From positions 1,302,001 through 1,366,000 of the forward strand of contig NZ_CP076854.1 of assembly GCF_018987265.1 (NCBI RefSeq): a stretch of DNA of 64,000 nucleotides. Direction: 5' to 3'. Below are positions 18,448 through 28,536 of the stretch, one piece after another (the stretch's first letter is position 1; the number at the start of each line of letters is the position of its first letter). The position numbers and the translations under genes are program-made. Under the pieces are notes generated by a model. It saw nothing but the letters and a program-made list of their open reading frames with translations. It had not been told where the DNA came from and did no database searches. This DNA is from Rhizobium sp. WYJ-E13. Lineage in GTDB: Bacteria; Pseudomonadota; Alphaproteobacteria; Rhizobiales; Rhizobiaceae.

Positions 18448-18459
18448 GAAAACCTTTTC
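18448..18459. promoter_or_regulatory. LacI-type operator 1 (GAAAACCTTTTC)
   Basis: This palindrome (GAAAA-CC-TTTTC) lies just upstream of a TTGACA -35 hexamer at 18464-18469. Its centre is 32 bp, about three helical turns, from the second copy at 18480-18491. The pair precedes the LacI-family gene at 18506 and probably serves autoregulation. Confidence 0.65.
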
Positions 18460-18479
18460 TCACTTGACAATTTCTTTGG

Positions 18480-18491
18480 GAAAAGGTTTTT
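18480..18491. promoter_or_regulatory. LacI-type operator 2 (GAAAAGGTTTTT)
   Basis: This is the second near-palindrome GAAAA-GG-TTTT(T), the reverse-complement form of the copy at 18448-18459. It covers the region where the -10 element following TTGACA would lie, so repressor binding would block RNA polymerase. Confidence 0.65.
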
Positions 18492-18505
18492 TCATTGCAA
18501 GTTCG

Positions 18506-19540
18506 ATGGAGGGACGACTGGACATAACAGGAGGAAAAAGAGGCCGGATCACCATTCATGATGTCGCGGCGGCTGCTGGAATCAGCATCTCGACGGCATC
18601 GAAGGCGCTGAACGATACGGGCCGGATGGGACTGGAGACGCGCGAGCGGGTCAAGCGCATCGCGGCGGAGATCGGATACAGACCAAACGCCTTGGCAAGA
18701 GGCCTGCTCAGCAAGCGCAGTTTCACGATCGGTCTTCTCACCAACGATACCTATGGCCGCTTCACGCTGCCGGTCATGGCGGGCATATCTGATGCTCTCG
18801 TTGATCATGGTGTTTCAGTATTTCTATGCGCGATCGAGGAGGATCCGGCACTCGGGCAGATTCATGTTGAGGCGATGCTCGACAAACAGGTCGACGGCAT
18901 AATTGCGACGGGAAAGCGTCTGGACAGACGGTTGCCGGTCGATCTGTCGAATTTGAACGTGCCCGTGGTCTACGCCTTTACGGAGGGAGCGCCGGGAACC
19001 GTGACGTTCCGCTCCGATGATGCACAGGGCGCGCGGCTTGCCATCGAATGGCTGGCAAAGCTCGGGCGCAAGCGGATCGCACATGTCACCGGACCGGAGA
19101 GTTTCTTTTCGGTGCGCGAGCGTGCCGATGCCTATCGCAAGGTTGCGGGAGAGGCGCGGCCGGTTCTGTTTGGAGCCTGGTCGGAAAGCTGGGGTCACGA
19201 AGCCGTCGCAAGATTGTGGGGCGGTAGCAGCGAAAAGCCCGACGGCATCTTCTGCGGCAACGATCAGATTGCGCGTGGTGTCATCGATGCGCTGCGCGAA
19301 CGCGGCATCCGGGTGCCGCAGGATGTTTCGGTGGTCGGTTTCGACAATTGGGAGATTGTCGCCGCCCAGACACGTCCGCCTCTGACGACGGTGGATATGG
19401 AATTGAAGGAACTGGGGCGGCAGGCTGGATTGACGGTTCTGGCGCTTGCGGAGGGACATCAGGTGGAGCCTGGCATCAGGAAACTGCCGTGCCGTCTCGT
19501 CGTGCGGCAGTCATGCGGGGGAGACACCCTCGGAATATAG
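18506..19540 (+). CDS. LacI-family transcriptional regulator of the GH127 module
   Basis: This 344-residue repressor has an HTH at ITIHDVAAAAGISISTASKALNDTGRMG (residues 13-40) and a hinge helix around RPNALARGLLSKRS. The ribose-binding-like effector domain carries TIGLLTNDTYGRFTLPVMAGI and ends in VSVVGFDNWEIVAAQTRPPLTTVDM. It heads a + strand unit of binding protein, two permeases, GH127 and ATPase, starting 40 bases downstream. Paired GAAAA..TTTTC operators sit in its own promoter. The inducer is probably an arabinofuranoside or L-arabinose (inference). In-frame codons before 18506 overlap the operators and are excluded. Confidence 0.92.
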   Translation: MEGRLDITGGKRGRITIHDVAAAAGISISTASKALNDTGRMGLETRERVKRIAAEIGYRPNALARGLLSKRSFTIGLLTNDTYGRFTLPVMAGISDALVDHGVSVFLCAIEEDPALGQIHVEAMLDKQVDGIIATGKRLDRRLPVDLSNLNVPVVYAFTEGAPGTVTFRSDDAQGARLAIEWLAKLGRKRIAHVTGPESFFSVRERADAYRKVAGEARPVLFGAWSESWGHEAVARLWGGSSEKPDGIFCGNDQIARGVIDALRERGIRVPQDVSVVGFDNWEIVAAQTRPPLTTVDMELKELGRQAGLTVLALAEGHQVEPGIRKLPCRLVVRQSCGGDTLGI

Positions 19541-19580
19541 CAACGGCGCGCAGGAGACGCGCCTTATTGGGAGGAGAGCC

Positions 19581-20819
19581 ATGATGAAGCGCCTATTGGT
19601 GGCAACCAGCCTTGCCACACTCTGCCTGGTTTCGACAGCTTCGGCTGCCGAGAAGATCGAAATGTGGGTCCGCACCGGTATCGGCGATTCCTTCAACAAG
19701 GTCGTCGAGGCCTATAATGCGAGCCACGAAAACCAGGTGGTCACCACCGAAGTGCCCTTCGGCGAACTGGTGCAAAAATACGCAACCGCGATCGCCGGCG
19801 GCCAAGCGCCCGATGCCCTGTCGATGGACCTCATCTATAACCCGGCCTTCGCGGCCGCCGGTCAGCTCGAAGACCTGACCGACTGGGCCAAGAGCCTGCC
19901 CTATTTCAGTTCGCTGTCGCCGTCGCATGTCAAGCTCGGCACCTATCAGGACAAGATCTACGGCCTGCCGCTGTCGGTCGAAACCTCGGTCTTCGCCTGG
20001 AACAAGGACCTCTACAAGAAAGCCGGTCTCGATCCTGAAAAAGCGCCCACGACCTGGGAGGAGATCGAGGCGAACGCCGAGAAGATCCGCAAGCTCGGCG
20101 ATGATACCTACGGCTTTTACTTCTCGGGCGGCGGCTGCGGCGGCTGCATGATCTTCACCTTCACGCCGCTCGTCTGGGGCGCTGGTGCGGATATCCTTTC
20201 GGCGGACGGCAAGACCGCAACGCTGGACACACCGCAAATGCGCAAGGCCGTCGGCTACTATCGTGACATGGTCAAGAAGGACCTCGTTCCGGCGAGTGCC
20301 GCGAGCGACAACGGCACGAACTTCCTGAGCTTTACAAACGGCAAGATCGGCCAGCAGAGCCTCGGTGCCTTCGCCATCGGCACGCTGGTCACCCAATATC
20401 CCGACATCAACTTCGGCGTGACGCTGATCCCCAGCGTCGATGGCAAGGCCTCGTCCTTTGCCGGCGGCGACAATTTCGTCATCACCAAGGGCACGAAGAA
20501 GCTCGATGCCGTCAAGGAATTCCTCGAATATATCTATTCGATGGATGGCCAGAAGGTCATGGCGAAATATGGAAGCCTGCCGACGCGCGGCGATATTGCC
20601 GACCAGGTTCTTGCCGGGCTCGATCCGCGTATGCAGGTGGGCCTCAAGGCAATCTCCGTTGCCAAGACACCCTACACGCTGCAGTTCAACGATCTGATCA
20701 ACAGCGCGAACGGGCCTTGGGCAACCTTCACCAACGCCGCGATCTTCGGCGATGACGTCGATGGCGCCTTCTCGAACGCTCAGTCCGAGATGCAGTCCAT
20801 CATCGACAGCGGCCAATAA
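19581..20819 (+). CDS. ABC transporter sugar-binding protein (GH127 module)
   Basis: This 412-residue SBP family 1 protein has signal peptide MMKRLLVATSLATLCLVSTASA, cleaved after residue 22. The mature protein begins AEKIEMWVRTGIGDSFNKVVEAYN and contains GGQAPDALSMDLIYNPAF and KIYGLPLSVETSVFAWNKDLYKKAGLDP. A Gly/Cys-rich FSGGGCGGCMIF loop could carry a disulfide. GGGAGGAG precedes the ATG; the longer reading back to 19446 overlaps the LacI gene. The ligand is probably a beta-L-arabinofuranosyl oligosaccharide, inferred from the linked GH127 enzyme. Confidence 0.93.
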   Translation: MMKRLLVATSLATLCLVSTASAAEKIEMWVRTGIGDSFNKVVEAYNASHENQVVTTEVPFGELVQKYATAIAGGQAPDALSMDLIYNPAFAAAGQLEDLTDWAKSLPYFSSLSPSHVKLGTYQDKIYGLPLSVETSVFAWNKDLYKKAGLDPEKAPTTWEEIEANAEKIRKLGDDTYGFYFSGGGCGGCMIFTFTPLVWGAGADILSADGKTATLDTPQMRKAVGYYRDMVKKDLVPASAASDNGTNFLSFTNGKIGQQSLGAFAIGTLVTQYPDINFGVTLIPSVDGKASSFAGGDNFVITKGTKKLDAVKEFLEYIYSMDGQKVMAKYGSLPTRGDIADQVLAGLDPRMQVGLKAISVAKTPYTLQFNDLINSANGPWATFTNAAIFGDDVDGAFSNAQSEMQSIIDSGQ

Positions 20820-20823
20820 CTCT

Positions 20824-20839
20824 CCCGGCCGTGGCCGGG
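20824..20839 (+). other. intercistronic GC hairpin after binding-protein gene
   Basis: CCCGGCC (20824-20830) and GGCCGGG (20833-20839) form a very stable short hairpin directly after the binding-protein stop, with another CCCCGGCC at 20854-20861. As in the GH51 module (6357-6387), it sits between binding-protein and permease genes and likely sets their expression ratio. Confidence 0.5.
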
Positions 20840-20901
20840 GGACGGTGGCAGTTCCCCGGCCGATTCAAAGATAGAAGAACTCGTAAAATGCGGAGGTTTC
20901 G

Positions 20902-21813
20902 ATGACCGGTTCCGGTCCACAGCGCACGCGCGCTGTCCGAAAGCGGCAGAGGTCGCAATGGCGCGGCTTTCTCTATATCGCGCCGGCCATGGCGCTCGTC
21001 ATCGTCTTCTTCGTCATGCCCGTTCTCTTCACGGGATGGATGAGCCTGCACAACTGGCCGCTGATGGGCGCGGCGCGCTGGATCGGCTTTGCCAACTATA
21101 TTCGCATGTGGAACGACAGCCGCTTCATGGCGGCCTTGAACTTCACCGCCTATTACACGGTGATCGTAACCATCGCGATCTTCGCAGTCGCCTTCCCGCT
21201 GGCGATCTTCGTCGAGAAGGAACGCCGCTTCGTCAGCACCTACCGGACGATCATCTTCCTGCCCGTCGTGGTCGGCCTGGCAACAGCATCGCTGCTCTGG
21301 GTGTGGCTTGCCAATGTCGACAGCGGTTTTGTCGGCCCGGCCCTTCGTGCGCTTGGCTTCGTCGAGCGAAGCCCCAATATCATGGCAAGCTTCGATACCG
21401 CTTTTGCAACCATCATCGTCATGGTCGTCTGGAAGATCGCCGGTTTTACGATGATCATCCTGTTGACCGGGCTGCAGGCCATCCCGTCCGAGTTGACTGA
21501 GGCCGCCCGCATCGATGGCGCCGGGCGCTGGCAGCGCTTTCGACATCTGACCCTGCCGCTGATGCGCAAGACGATCGCGCTGGCGCTGATCGTCTCGGTC
21601 ACCGGCTCGATCCTCGCCTTCGACCAGTTCTACATCATGACGTCGGGCGGGCCGCAGAACAAGATGATCTCTGTCGTCTACTACATCTTCAACCAGTCCT
21701 TTGTGTCCTTCAATCTGGGCTACGGATCCGCCCTTTCGATCGTCCTTCTGGCGATCCTCGTTGCGATCTCCATCGTCCAGCTCTGGCTGCTGCGTGTCGG
21801 AGAGGAACGCTGA
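20902..21813 (+). CDS. ABC sugar transporter permease (MalF/UgpA type)
   Basis: This 303-residue inner-membrane permease has an Arg-rich cytoplasmic N-terminus (residues 1-22), followed by six or so membrane segments starting FLYIAPAMALVIVFFVMPVLF. The EAA loop that contacts the ATPase reads ELTEAARIDGAGRWQRFRHLTLPLM (about 200-224). The ribosome binding site GGAGG lies about seven bases upstream of ATG 20902. The stop overlaps the next start by one base (TGATG), so both permeases are made together. Confidence 0.93.
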   Translation: MTGSGPQRTRAVRKRQRSQWRGFLYIAPAMALVIVFFVMPVLFTGWMSLHNWPLMGAARWIGFANYIRMWNDSRFMAALNFTAYYTVIVTIAIFAVAFPLAIFVEKERRFVSTYRTIIFLPVVVGLATASLLWVWLANVDSGFVGPALRALGFVERSPNIMASFDTAFATIIVMVVWKIAGFTMIILLTGLQAIPSELTEAARIDGAGRWQRFRHLTLPLMRKTIALALIVSVTGSILAFDQFYIMTSGGPQNKMISVVYYIFNQSFVSFNLGYGSALSIVLLAILVAISIVQLWLLRVGEER

Positions 21814-22676
21814 TGATTTCCTCCCGTGAACGCCGCGCCCGCAAACGCTTCAGATCGCAATCGGCCTATCATGTCGCCGGCATCGCCATTTCGATCTTCT
21901 TCCTGGCACCCTTCGTCATCACGCTGCTCGCCTCCTTCCGGCATGGCACGGAGGCGAGCCTGCCGCCGCTGCCGCCCTGGCCGACGACAGGTGTCAGCTT
22001 CGATGCCTATGCACTGCTCGATACCTTCGGCGCCGGCATCTGGCGGCACATGATCAACTCGCTCTTCGTCTCGCTGGCGACGGTGTTGCTGACGGTCACT
22101 GTGAGCCTGCTCGCCGGCTACGGCTTCTCGCGCTATCGTTTCCCGCTGAAGAATGCCCTCTTCGTGCTGATCATCGCGACGCTGATGATCCCCTTCCAAT
22201 CGATCCTGACGCCGCTCTTCATCATTCTGGCGAAGCTCGGCCTCAACAATTCGCTGCTGGGGCTCACCCTCGTCTACGTGACGCTGCAACTTCCCTTCTC
22301 CGTCTTCATGATGCGCAATGCCTTTGATGCCGTGCCGAAGGAGATCGAGGAAGCGGCGCGCATCGATGGTGCGCGGGACCTGAGACTGCTGATCCGCGTA
22401 CTTCTGCCCCTGGTGCTGCCGGGTATTGCGACAGTCGCGATCTTTGCTTTCCTCAATGCCTGGAACGAATTTCTGGCCGCCCTCGTGCTGCTCTCCAGCA
22501 ACGAGAAATACACGCTTCCCGTTCTGATGACGGCGGTGCGCGCCGGCCGCCTCGGCGCCATCAACTGGGGCGCGGTTCAGGCCGGTGTCGTCGTCATGAC
22601 GATCCCCTGCCTGATCGTCTTCCTGCTCCTGCAACGCTACTACATGCGCGGGCTGATGGCCGGCGCGGTGAAATGA
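21813..22676 (+). CDS. ABC sugar transporter permease (MalG/UgpE type)
   Basis: This 287-residue permease is the partner of the preceding one. The first membrane segment is VAGIAISIFFLAPFVITLLASF, the EAA loop is EIEEAARIDGARDLRLLIRVLLPLV, and the C-terminus LLLQRYYMRGLMAGAVK is typical of MalG-like subunits. ATG 21813 overlaps the upstream stop. The GH127 gene begins 15 bases later, so import and hydrolysis of the sugar are in one operon. Confidence 0.93.
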   Translation: MISSRERRARKRFRSQSAYHVAGIAISIFFLAPFVITLLASFRHGTEASLPPLPPWPTTGVSFDAYALLDTFGAGIWRHMINSLFVSLATVLLTVTVSLLAGYGFSRYRFPLKNALFVLIIATLMIPFQSILTPLFIILAKLGLNNSLLGLTLVYVTLQLPFSVFMMRNAFDAVPKEIEEAARIDGARDLRLLIRVLLPLVLPGIATVAIFAFLNAWNEFLAALVLLSSNEKYTLPVLMTAVRAGRLGAINWGAVQAGVVVMTIPCLIVFLLLQRYYMRGLMAGAVK

Positions 22677-22691
22677 TGATCTTTCAACGAA

Positions 22692-24632
22692 ATGGATGAA
22701 GCCATGAACAAGCTGAAGAGAGACCGCCAGTTCCGTCCCCTGCCCGTGCCGAGCGTCGAACTGCACGGCCTGTTTGGCGATCGCCAGGATGCGATCTGCG
22801 ATTCCACCGCCGAAACGCTGCTCGACCGCTGCGTCGAGGCCGGCATGCTGCAGGCGATCGACGTGACCCAGCCAAGCCCGGGCGTCGTCATTCCGATCGG
22901 ACCCTGGGGCGGCACGACGCAGATGTTCTGGGACAGCGATCTCGGCAAGTCGATCGAAACTGTCGCCTATTCGCTCTACCGCCGGCCCAATCCGCAGCTC
23001 GAAGCCCGCGTCGATGAGATTATCGACATGTATGAGAAGCTGCAGGACAAGGACGGCTATCTGAACGCCTGGTTCCAGCGCGTCCAGCCCGGCCGACGCT
23101 GGACGAACCTGCGCGACCATCACGAGCTCTATTGCGCCGGACACCTGATCGAAGGCGCCGTCGCCTATTACCAGGCGACCGGCAAAAAGAAGCTACTCGA
23201 CATCATGTGCCGCTATGCCGATTACCTGATCACGGTCTTCGGCCACGGTCCCGGCCAGATCCCCGGCTATTGCGGCCACGAGGAAATCGAGCTCGCACTG
23301 GTCAAGCTGGCGCGGGTCACCGGCGAGAAGAAATATCTCGACCTGTCGAAGTTCTTCATCGACGAGCGCGGCACCGAACCGCATTTCTTCACCGACGAAG
23401 CGATCCGCGATGGCCGGAGTGCTGCCGACTTCCACCAGAAGACCTATGAATATGGCCAGGCGCATATGCCGGTACGCGAACAGAGGAAGGTCGTCGGCCA
23501 CGCAGTGCGCGCCATGTACCTCTATGCCGGCATGGCCGATATTGCCACCGAATATAATGACGACACGCTGACGGCTGCACTCGAAACCCTTTGGGACGAT
23601 CTGACGACCAAGCAGATGTATGTCACCGGAGGCATCGGTCCGGCAGCTGCAAACGAAGGCTTCACCGACTATTACGACCTGCCGAACGAAAGCGCCTATG
23701 CAGAAACCTGCGCCTCGGTCGGCCTCGTCTTCTGGGCAAACCGCATGCTCGGCCGTGGCCCGAACCGTCGTTATGCCGATATCATGGAGCAGGCGCTCTA
23801 TAATGGCGCCATGGCCGGCCTGTCGCTCGACGGCACGCGCTTTTTCTACGAAAATCCACTGGAAAGCGCTGGAAAGCATCATCGCTGGATCTGGCACCAT
23901 TGCCCCTGCTGCCCGCCGAACATCGCCCGCCTGCTCGCCTCGGTCGGCTCCTACATGTATGCGATCGCTGAGGACGAGATTGCCGTCCACCTCTACGGGG
24001 AAAGCAAGGCGCGCTTCGATCTCGCCGGTGCCAAGGTCGAGCTTGCGCAGCAGACGCGCTACCCTTGGGATGGCGCGATCCATTTCGACCTGACGCTCGA
24101 TCGCCCGGCTCACTTCGCACTGTCGCTGCGTATCCCGGAATGGGCTGACGGTGCGACGCTTTCCATCAATGGCGAAAAGCTCGATCTCGCATCCGTGCTG
24201 ATGGATGGTTATGCCCGTATCGAGCGCGACTGGAAGAGCGGCGACACGGTCGATCTGTCGATCCCGCTGACGGCCCGCAAGCTCTTCGCCAATCCGCTGG
24301 TCCGTCAGGACGCCGGCCGCACGGCACTGATGCGTGGTCCGATGGTCTATTGCGTCGAGGAAACCGACAATGGCGCTGGACTGAATGGCATCACGCTCTC
24401 AGCTGATATCTCCCAGGCCAAGACATCAGAGATATCAGGGCTTCGCGGCGCGGTCGCCCTAGAACTGCCCGTCAGCCGTGATATGGCCGACTGGGGTTCT
24501 ACGCTCTACCGTACCTCGCCGCCAGCGGCAAAGCAGGCGAGCGCGCGTTTCGTGCCCTATCCTTTCTGGGACAATCGCGAACCGGGCGAGATGGTCGTCT
24601 GGGTTAGAGCCGGCGAGGCGCGCGGTGAATAA
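22692..24632 (+). CDS. beta-L-arabinofuranosidase, GH127 (DUF1680)
   Basis: This 646-residue enzyme is expected to release L-arabinose from beta-1,2-linked arabinofuranosyl chains such as those on hydroxyproline-rich plant glycoproteins. The fold is an (alpha/alpha)6 barrel plus C-terminal beta domains. GH127 catalysis uses a Zn-bound cysteine nucleophile: E338 and C340 (YAETCAS) plus C406 and C407 (CPCCPPN) match the Glu-Cys-Cys-Cys set described for Bifidobacterium HypBA1. It lacks a signal peptide, so it is cytosolic and works on imported oligosaccharides. An in-frame ATG at 22704 is an alternative start. Confidence 0.93.
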   Translation: MDEAMNKLKRDRQFRPLPVPSVELHGLFGDRQDAICDSTAETLLDRCVEAGMLQAIDVTQPSPGVVIPIGPWGGTTQMFWDSDLGKSIETVAYSLYRRPNPQLEARVDEIIDMYEKLQDKDGYLNAWFQRVQPGRRWTNLRDHHELYCAGHLIEGAVAYYQATGKKKLLDIMCRYADYLITVFGHGPGQIPGYCGHEEIELALVKLARVTGEKKYLDLSKFFIDERGTEPHFFTDEAIRDGRSAADFHQKTYEYGQAHMPVREQRKVVGHAVRAMYLYAGMADIATEYNDDTLTAALETLWDDLTTKQMYVTGGIGPAAANEGFTDYYDLPNESAYAETCASVGLVFWANRMLGRGPNRRYADIMEQALYNGAMAGLSLDGTRFFYENPLESAGKHHRWIWHHCPCCPPNIARLLASVGSYMYAIAEDEIAVHLYGESKARFDLAGAKVELAQQTRYPWDGAIHFDLTLDRPAHFALSLRIPEWADGATLSINGEKLDLASVLMDGYARIERDWKSGDTVDLSIPLTARKLFANPLVRQDAGRTALMRGPMVYCVEETDNGAGLNGITLSADISQAKTSEISGLRGAVALELPVSRDMADWGSTLYRTSPPAAKQASARFVPYPFWDNREPGEMVVWVRAGEARGE

Positions 24633-24633
24633 C

Positions 24634-25713
24634 ATGGCGGATACGGGCGTTGTGCTGACCGAAATTCGCAAGAGTTTCGGCAATCTGGAAGTCATCCATG
24701 GCATCGACTTGACCATCGCTGAGGGATCCTTCGTCGTCTTCGTCGGACCCTCGGGATGCGGAAAATCGACCCTCCTGCGCATGATCGCAGGGCTGGAGGA
24801 TGTCACCGACGGTGAGATCGAGATCAAGGGACGCAATGTCACCGATCTCGACCCTTCCGATCGCGGCATCGCCATGGTCTTCCAGTCCTATGCGCTCTAT
24901 CCGCATATGAGTGTGCGCGACAATCTCGCCTTCGGCCTGAAGATGGCCCGGACGCAGGCCTTAGAGATCGAGGCCCGCGTCAAGGCGGCCTCGGCAATCC
25001 TGAAGATCGACCATCTGCTCGATCGCCGGCCGGGACAGCTCTCGGGCGGCCAGCGGCAACGCGTGGCGATCGGTCGCGCGATCGTCCGCAAGCCGGATGT
25101 CTTCCTCTTCGACGAACCGCTGTCGAACCTCGACGCGGAGTTGCGCGTCTCGATGCGCATCGAAATTGCCAGGCTCCATCGTGAGCTTGGCAATACGATG
25201 ATCTATGTCACGCACGACCAGACCGAAGCAATGACGCTCGCCGACAAGATCGTCGTGCTGCGGGATGGGTATATCGAACAGGCAGGAACGCCGCGCGAGA
25301 TCTATGAGCGGCCGAACAATGTCTTCGTCGCAGGCTTCATCGGTTCGCCGCGCATGAACCTTCTCGACGCAAGTTGGACTGGCGACGGCAATATCATGGT
25401 AGCCGGCAATCGAATCCGTTCGCCGATCGGCGGGGCTGGTTTGAGCCAAGGGCAGAAAATTACCCTTGGCATGCGCCCGGAGCATCTGAGGATCGCCTCG
25501 GGGTCACAGGATGAGGCACTGCGGGCCACGGTCGATTTTGATGAATATCTCGGCGGCACTCAGTTCCTCTATTGCCAGCTTGGCGACGGCCAGCCGCTGA
25601 CCGTGGAGTATAGGGGCTCGTCTGACATCGCGACCGGCAGCCAACTCGCCTTCACCTGCGATCCCGGTTATTTGCACATCTTCGACGCAGACGGCATGCG
25701 GCTCGACAAATAA
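24634..25713 (+). CDS. ABC transporter ATP-binding protein (GH127 module)
   Basis: This 359-residue MsmK/UgpC-type ATPase has Walker [11 protein letters not shown]-loop [11 protein letters not shown], signature LSGGQRQRV, Walker [14 protein letters not shown]-loop THDQTEA and a C-terminal TOBE domain (from about residue 240). It starts one base after the GH127 stop (ATG 24634); a GTG at 24625 in frame would overlap. It completes the importer. It is similar in layout to the ATPase of the GH51 module but clearly a separate paralogue. Confidence 0.93.
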   Translation: MADTGVVLTEIRKSFGNLEVIHGIDLTIAEGSFVVFVGPSGCGKSTLLRMIAGLEDVTDGEIEIKGRNVTDLDPSDRGIAMVFQSYALYPHMSVRDNLAFGLKMARTQALEIEARVKAASAILKIDHLLDRRPGQLSGGQRQRVAIGRAIVRKPDVFLFDEPLSNLDAELRVSMRIEIARLHRELGNTMIYVTHDQTEAMTLADKIVVLRDGYIEQAGTPREIYERPNNVFVAGFIGSPRMNLLDASWTGDGNIMVAGNRIRSPIGGAGLSQGQKITLGMRPEHLRIASGSQDEALRATVDFDEYLGGTQFLYCQLGDGQPLTVEYRGSSDIATGSQLAFTCDPGYLHIFDADGMRLDK

Positions 25714-25822
25714 ACTCGGCCGGCTGTAGGCTGAGTTCCTGTTCTTCGGTCGCGGGCCTGCGGCACCGGCCGATCGGCAGCAGAACTCTGGCTGGAGGAC
25801 AGCACTCGCCTGTCGCGTTGCA

Positions 25823-26365
25823 TTGATCGTTTTCCTGGATTTCGAGGCCTCGTCCCTCGGCAAGAAAAGCGTTCCGATCGAAGTTGCCTGGGTGTTCGAA
25901 GACGGCCGCTCGCGCTCGCTTCTGATCCGCCCCGCTGCCGACTGGGACGATTGGGCGGCCGATGCGGAAGCAATCCATGGGATTTCGCGGGAGTTACTGG
26001 CATCGGAGGGCGTGCCGGTAGAGCAGGTCGCTCGTGAAATGGTCGAGGTTTTGACGGGGCACGAGCTCTATGCGAGCGCTCCTTCGTGGGATGGAAAATG
26101 GCTGAGCGTTCTCCTGCGCGCCGGCGGATTTCCTCGGCATGCCCTCCGGCTCGGCAAGTCACGTGATGCCTTTATGGCCGCGGCGCGTGAACTAACAGGA
26201 GCGGCGATCACGGAGACAGAGCTATCCAAGCTCATCGACGGCATTGTCGAGGAAAGCAAGGCGGCAGTCCCGGCGCATCGCGCATTGGCTGACGCCACGC
26301 TTGAGCTTACCCGATGGAAGCTTGTCCGCGACGCGGCCAGGAAGCGGATGGCGACAGAGAGGTAG
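25823..26365 (+). CDS. DEDDh 3'-5' exonuclease-like protein
   Basis: This 180-residue protein of the DnaQ/RNase T fold has motif I in VFLDFEASSLG (Asp and Glu for metal binding), motif II around GHELYASAPSWDGK, and a C-terminal HRALAD giving the DEDDh His and Asp. It is short and without other domains, so it may be a stand-alone nuclease or a non-polymerase regulator. The start appears to be TTG 25823, because the first motif is only six residues in and no ATG or GTG fits. It follows the GH127 operon by 110 bases but is functionally unrelated. Confidence 0.75.
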   Translation: MIVFLDFEASSLGKKSVPIEVAWVFEDGRSRSLLIRPAADWDDWAADAEAIHGISRELLASEGVPVEQVAREMVEVLTGHELYASAPSWDGKWLSVLLRAGGFPRHALRLGKSRDAFMAAARELTGAAITETELSKLIDGIVEESKAAVPAHRALADATLELTRWKLVRDAARKRMATER

Positions 26366-26368
26366 AGG

Positions 26369-27259
26369 TCAGCGCTTGTGAAGGCTCTCGGTTACCCAGC
26401 GTGCAAAATCCGCGGCCGGGGGCGCAAGGCGGTCGAAGCTGCGGGTAACCAGCCAGTAGGCGCCGTTCGGAACCGTGAGGTCGAAGAGCTGGCGCAAGCG
26501 GCCAGCCCGGATTTCCTCCTCTGCAAAGGCTTCATCCAGGAGTGCAACGCCCTGGCCGCGCAGCGCCGCCTGCAGCACGAGACCGTCATCGGCATAGACA
26601 GGCCCCCTCGCCGTCTCGGGCATGGCGATGCCGGCGGCCTCGAACCACCGGCTCCAGGCGTCGCGGGTCTCCTCATGCAAAAGCCCGTAAGTAAAAATGT
26701 CATGCGGAGAGGAGATCGGTGAGCCACGCTCCAGAAGATCGGAGGCGATCACCGGCGCCACGCGGACATCGATCAGGTGCCGGCTTTCCGTCCGTGGCCA
26801 TGCGGTAACGGTGGCGCTGTGCCTGATCGCGATCTGCGCCTGGCCGGTGCGAAATTCGATCGTCCGCGGATCTGCATCGAGCGATATCTCGACCTCTGGA
26901 TGAAGTCTGCGGAATTCCGGCAGGCGCGGCACCAGCCAGCAGGCGGCAAAGGAAGGTTCGACGCTGATCTTCAGATCCGAGGATGCTGAAACCCCGCGGA
27001 TATCCTCCAGGCATTCGTCGATCCGATCGAAGGAGCGCGTCAGGATGGCAAGCAGCTTCCGGCCACTGCCTGTCAGAACGACACTTCGGTGGCGCCGCTC
27101 GAACAGCGGTTCACCCAATAGCTGTTCCAGGTCGCGGATCTGCCGGCTGACGGCCGCCTGCGAAATGAACAGTTCCTCGGCCGCAAGCGTGAAGCTCTCG
27201 AGACGGCCCGCAACCTCGAAGCTTCGCAATGCCGTCAATGGCAGTCGACCACGCTTCAT
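26369..27259 (-). CDS. LysR-family transcriptional regulator (GcvA-like)
   Basis: This 296-residue regulator has an HTH at LPLTALRSFEVAGRLESFTLAAEELFISQAAVSRQIRDLEQLLGEPLFERR (residues 6-56). The LPLTALRSFE start and effector region (DLKISVEPSFAACWLVPRL) place it with GcvA/AmpR-type regulators. It converges closely (three bases) with the exonuclease-like gene and diverges from an aldo/keto reductase 280 bases away, its most likely target. The intergenic 27260-27539 shows no other gene. Confidence 0.9.
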   Translation of the reverse strand: MKRGRLPLTALRSFEVAGRLESFTLAAEELFISQAAVSRQIRDLEQLLGEPLFERRHRSVVLTGSGRKLLAILTRSFDRIDECLEDIRGVSASSDLKISVEPSFAACWLVPRLPEFRRLHPEVEISLDADPRTIEFRTGQAQIAIRHSATVTAWPRTESRHLIDVRVAPVIASDLLERGSPISSPHDIFTYGLLHEETRDAWSRWFEAAGIAMPETARGPVYADDGLVLQAALRGQGVALLDEAFAEEEIRAGRLRQLFDLTVPNGAYWLVTRSFDRLAPPAADFARWVTESLHKR

Positions 27260-27377
27260 TCCATAACCTCAAGTCATCCGAAGTCGATGATAAGCTCGTT
27301 TGAAGACCGTGCGCAACGGGAGGAGAACCACGGGAAAAGGAGAAAAGCCGTGTGGAAGCAGATCGTCTCCATCCTGA

Positions 27378-28529
<1,152 letters not shown>

Positions 28530-28536
28530 GGGTGGC

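Noticed and set aside
19593..20816. 407-codon minus-strand frame opposite the second binding-protein gene
   Set aside because: The plus-strand gene has a signal peptide, ribosome binding site and family motifs; the antisense frame has none.
21720..23144. 474-codon minus-strand frame across permease and GH127 genes
   Set aside because: It covers the junction of two well-supported genes and is rich in Gln, Asp and Arg, typical of antisense translation.
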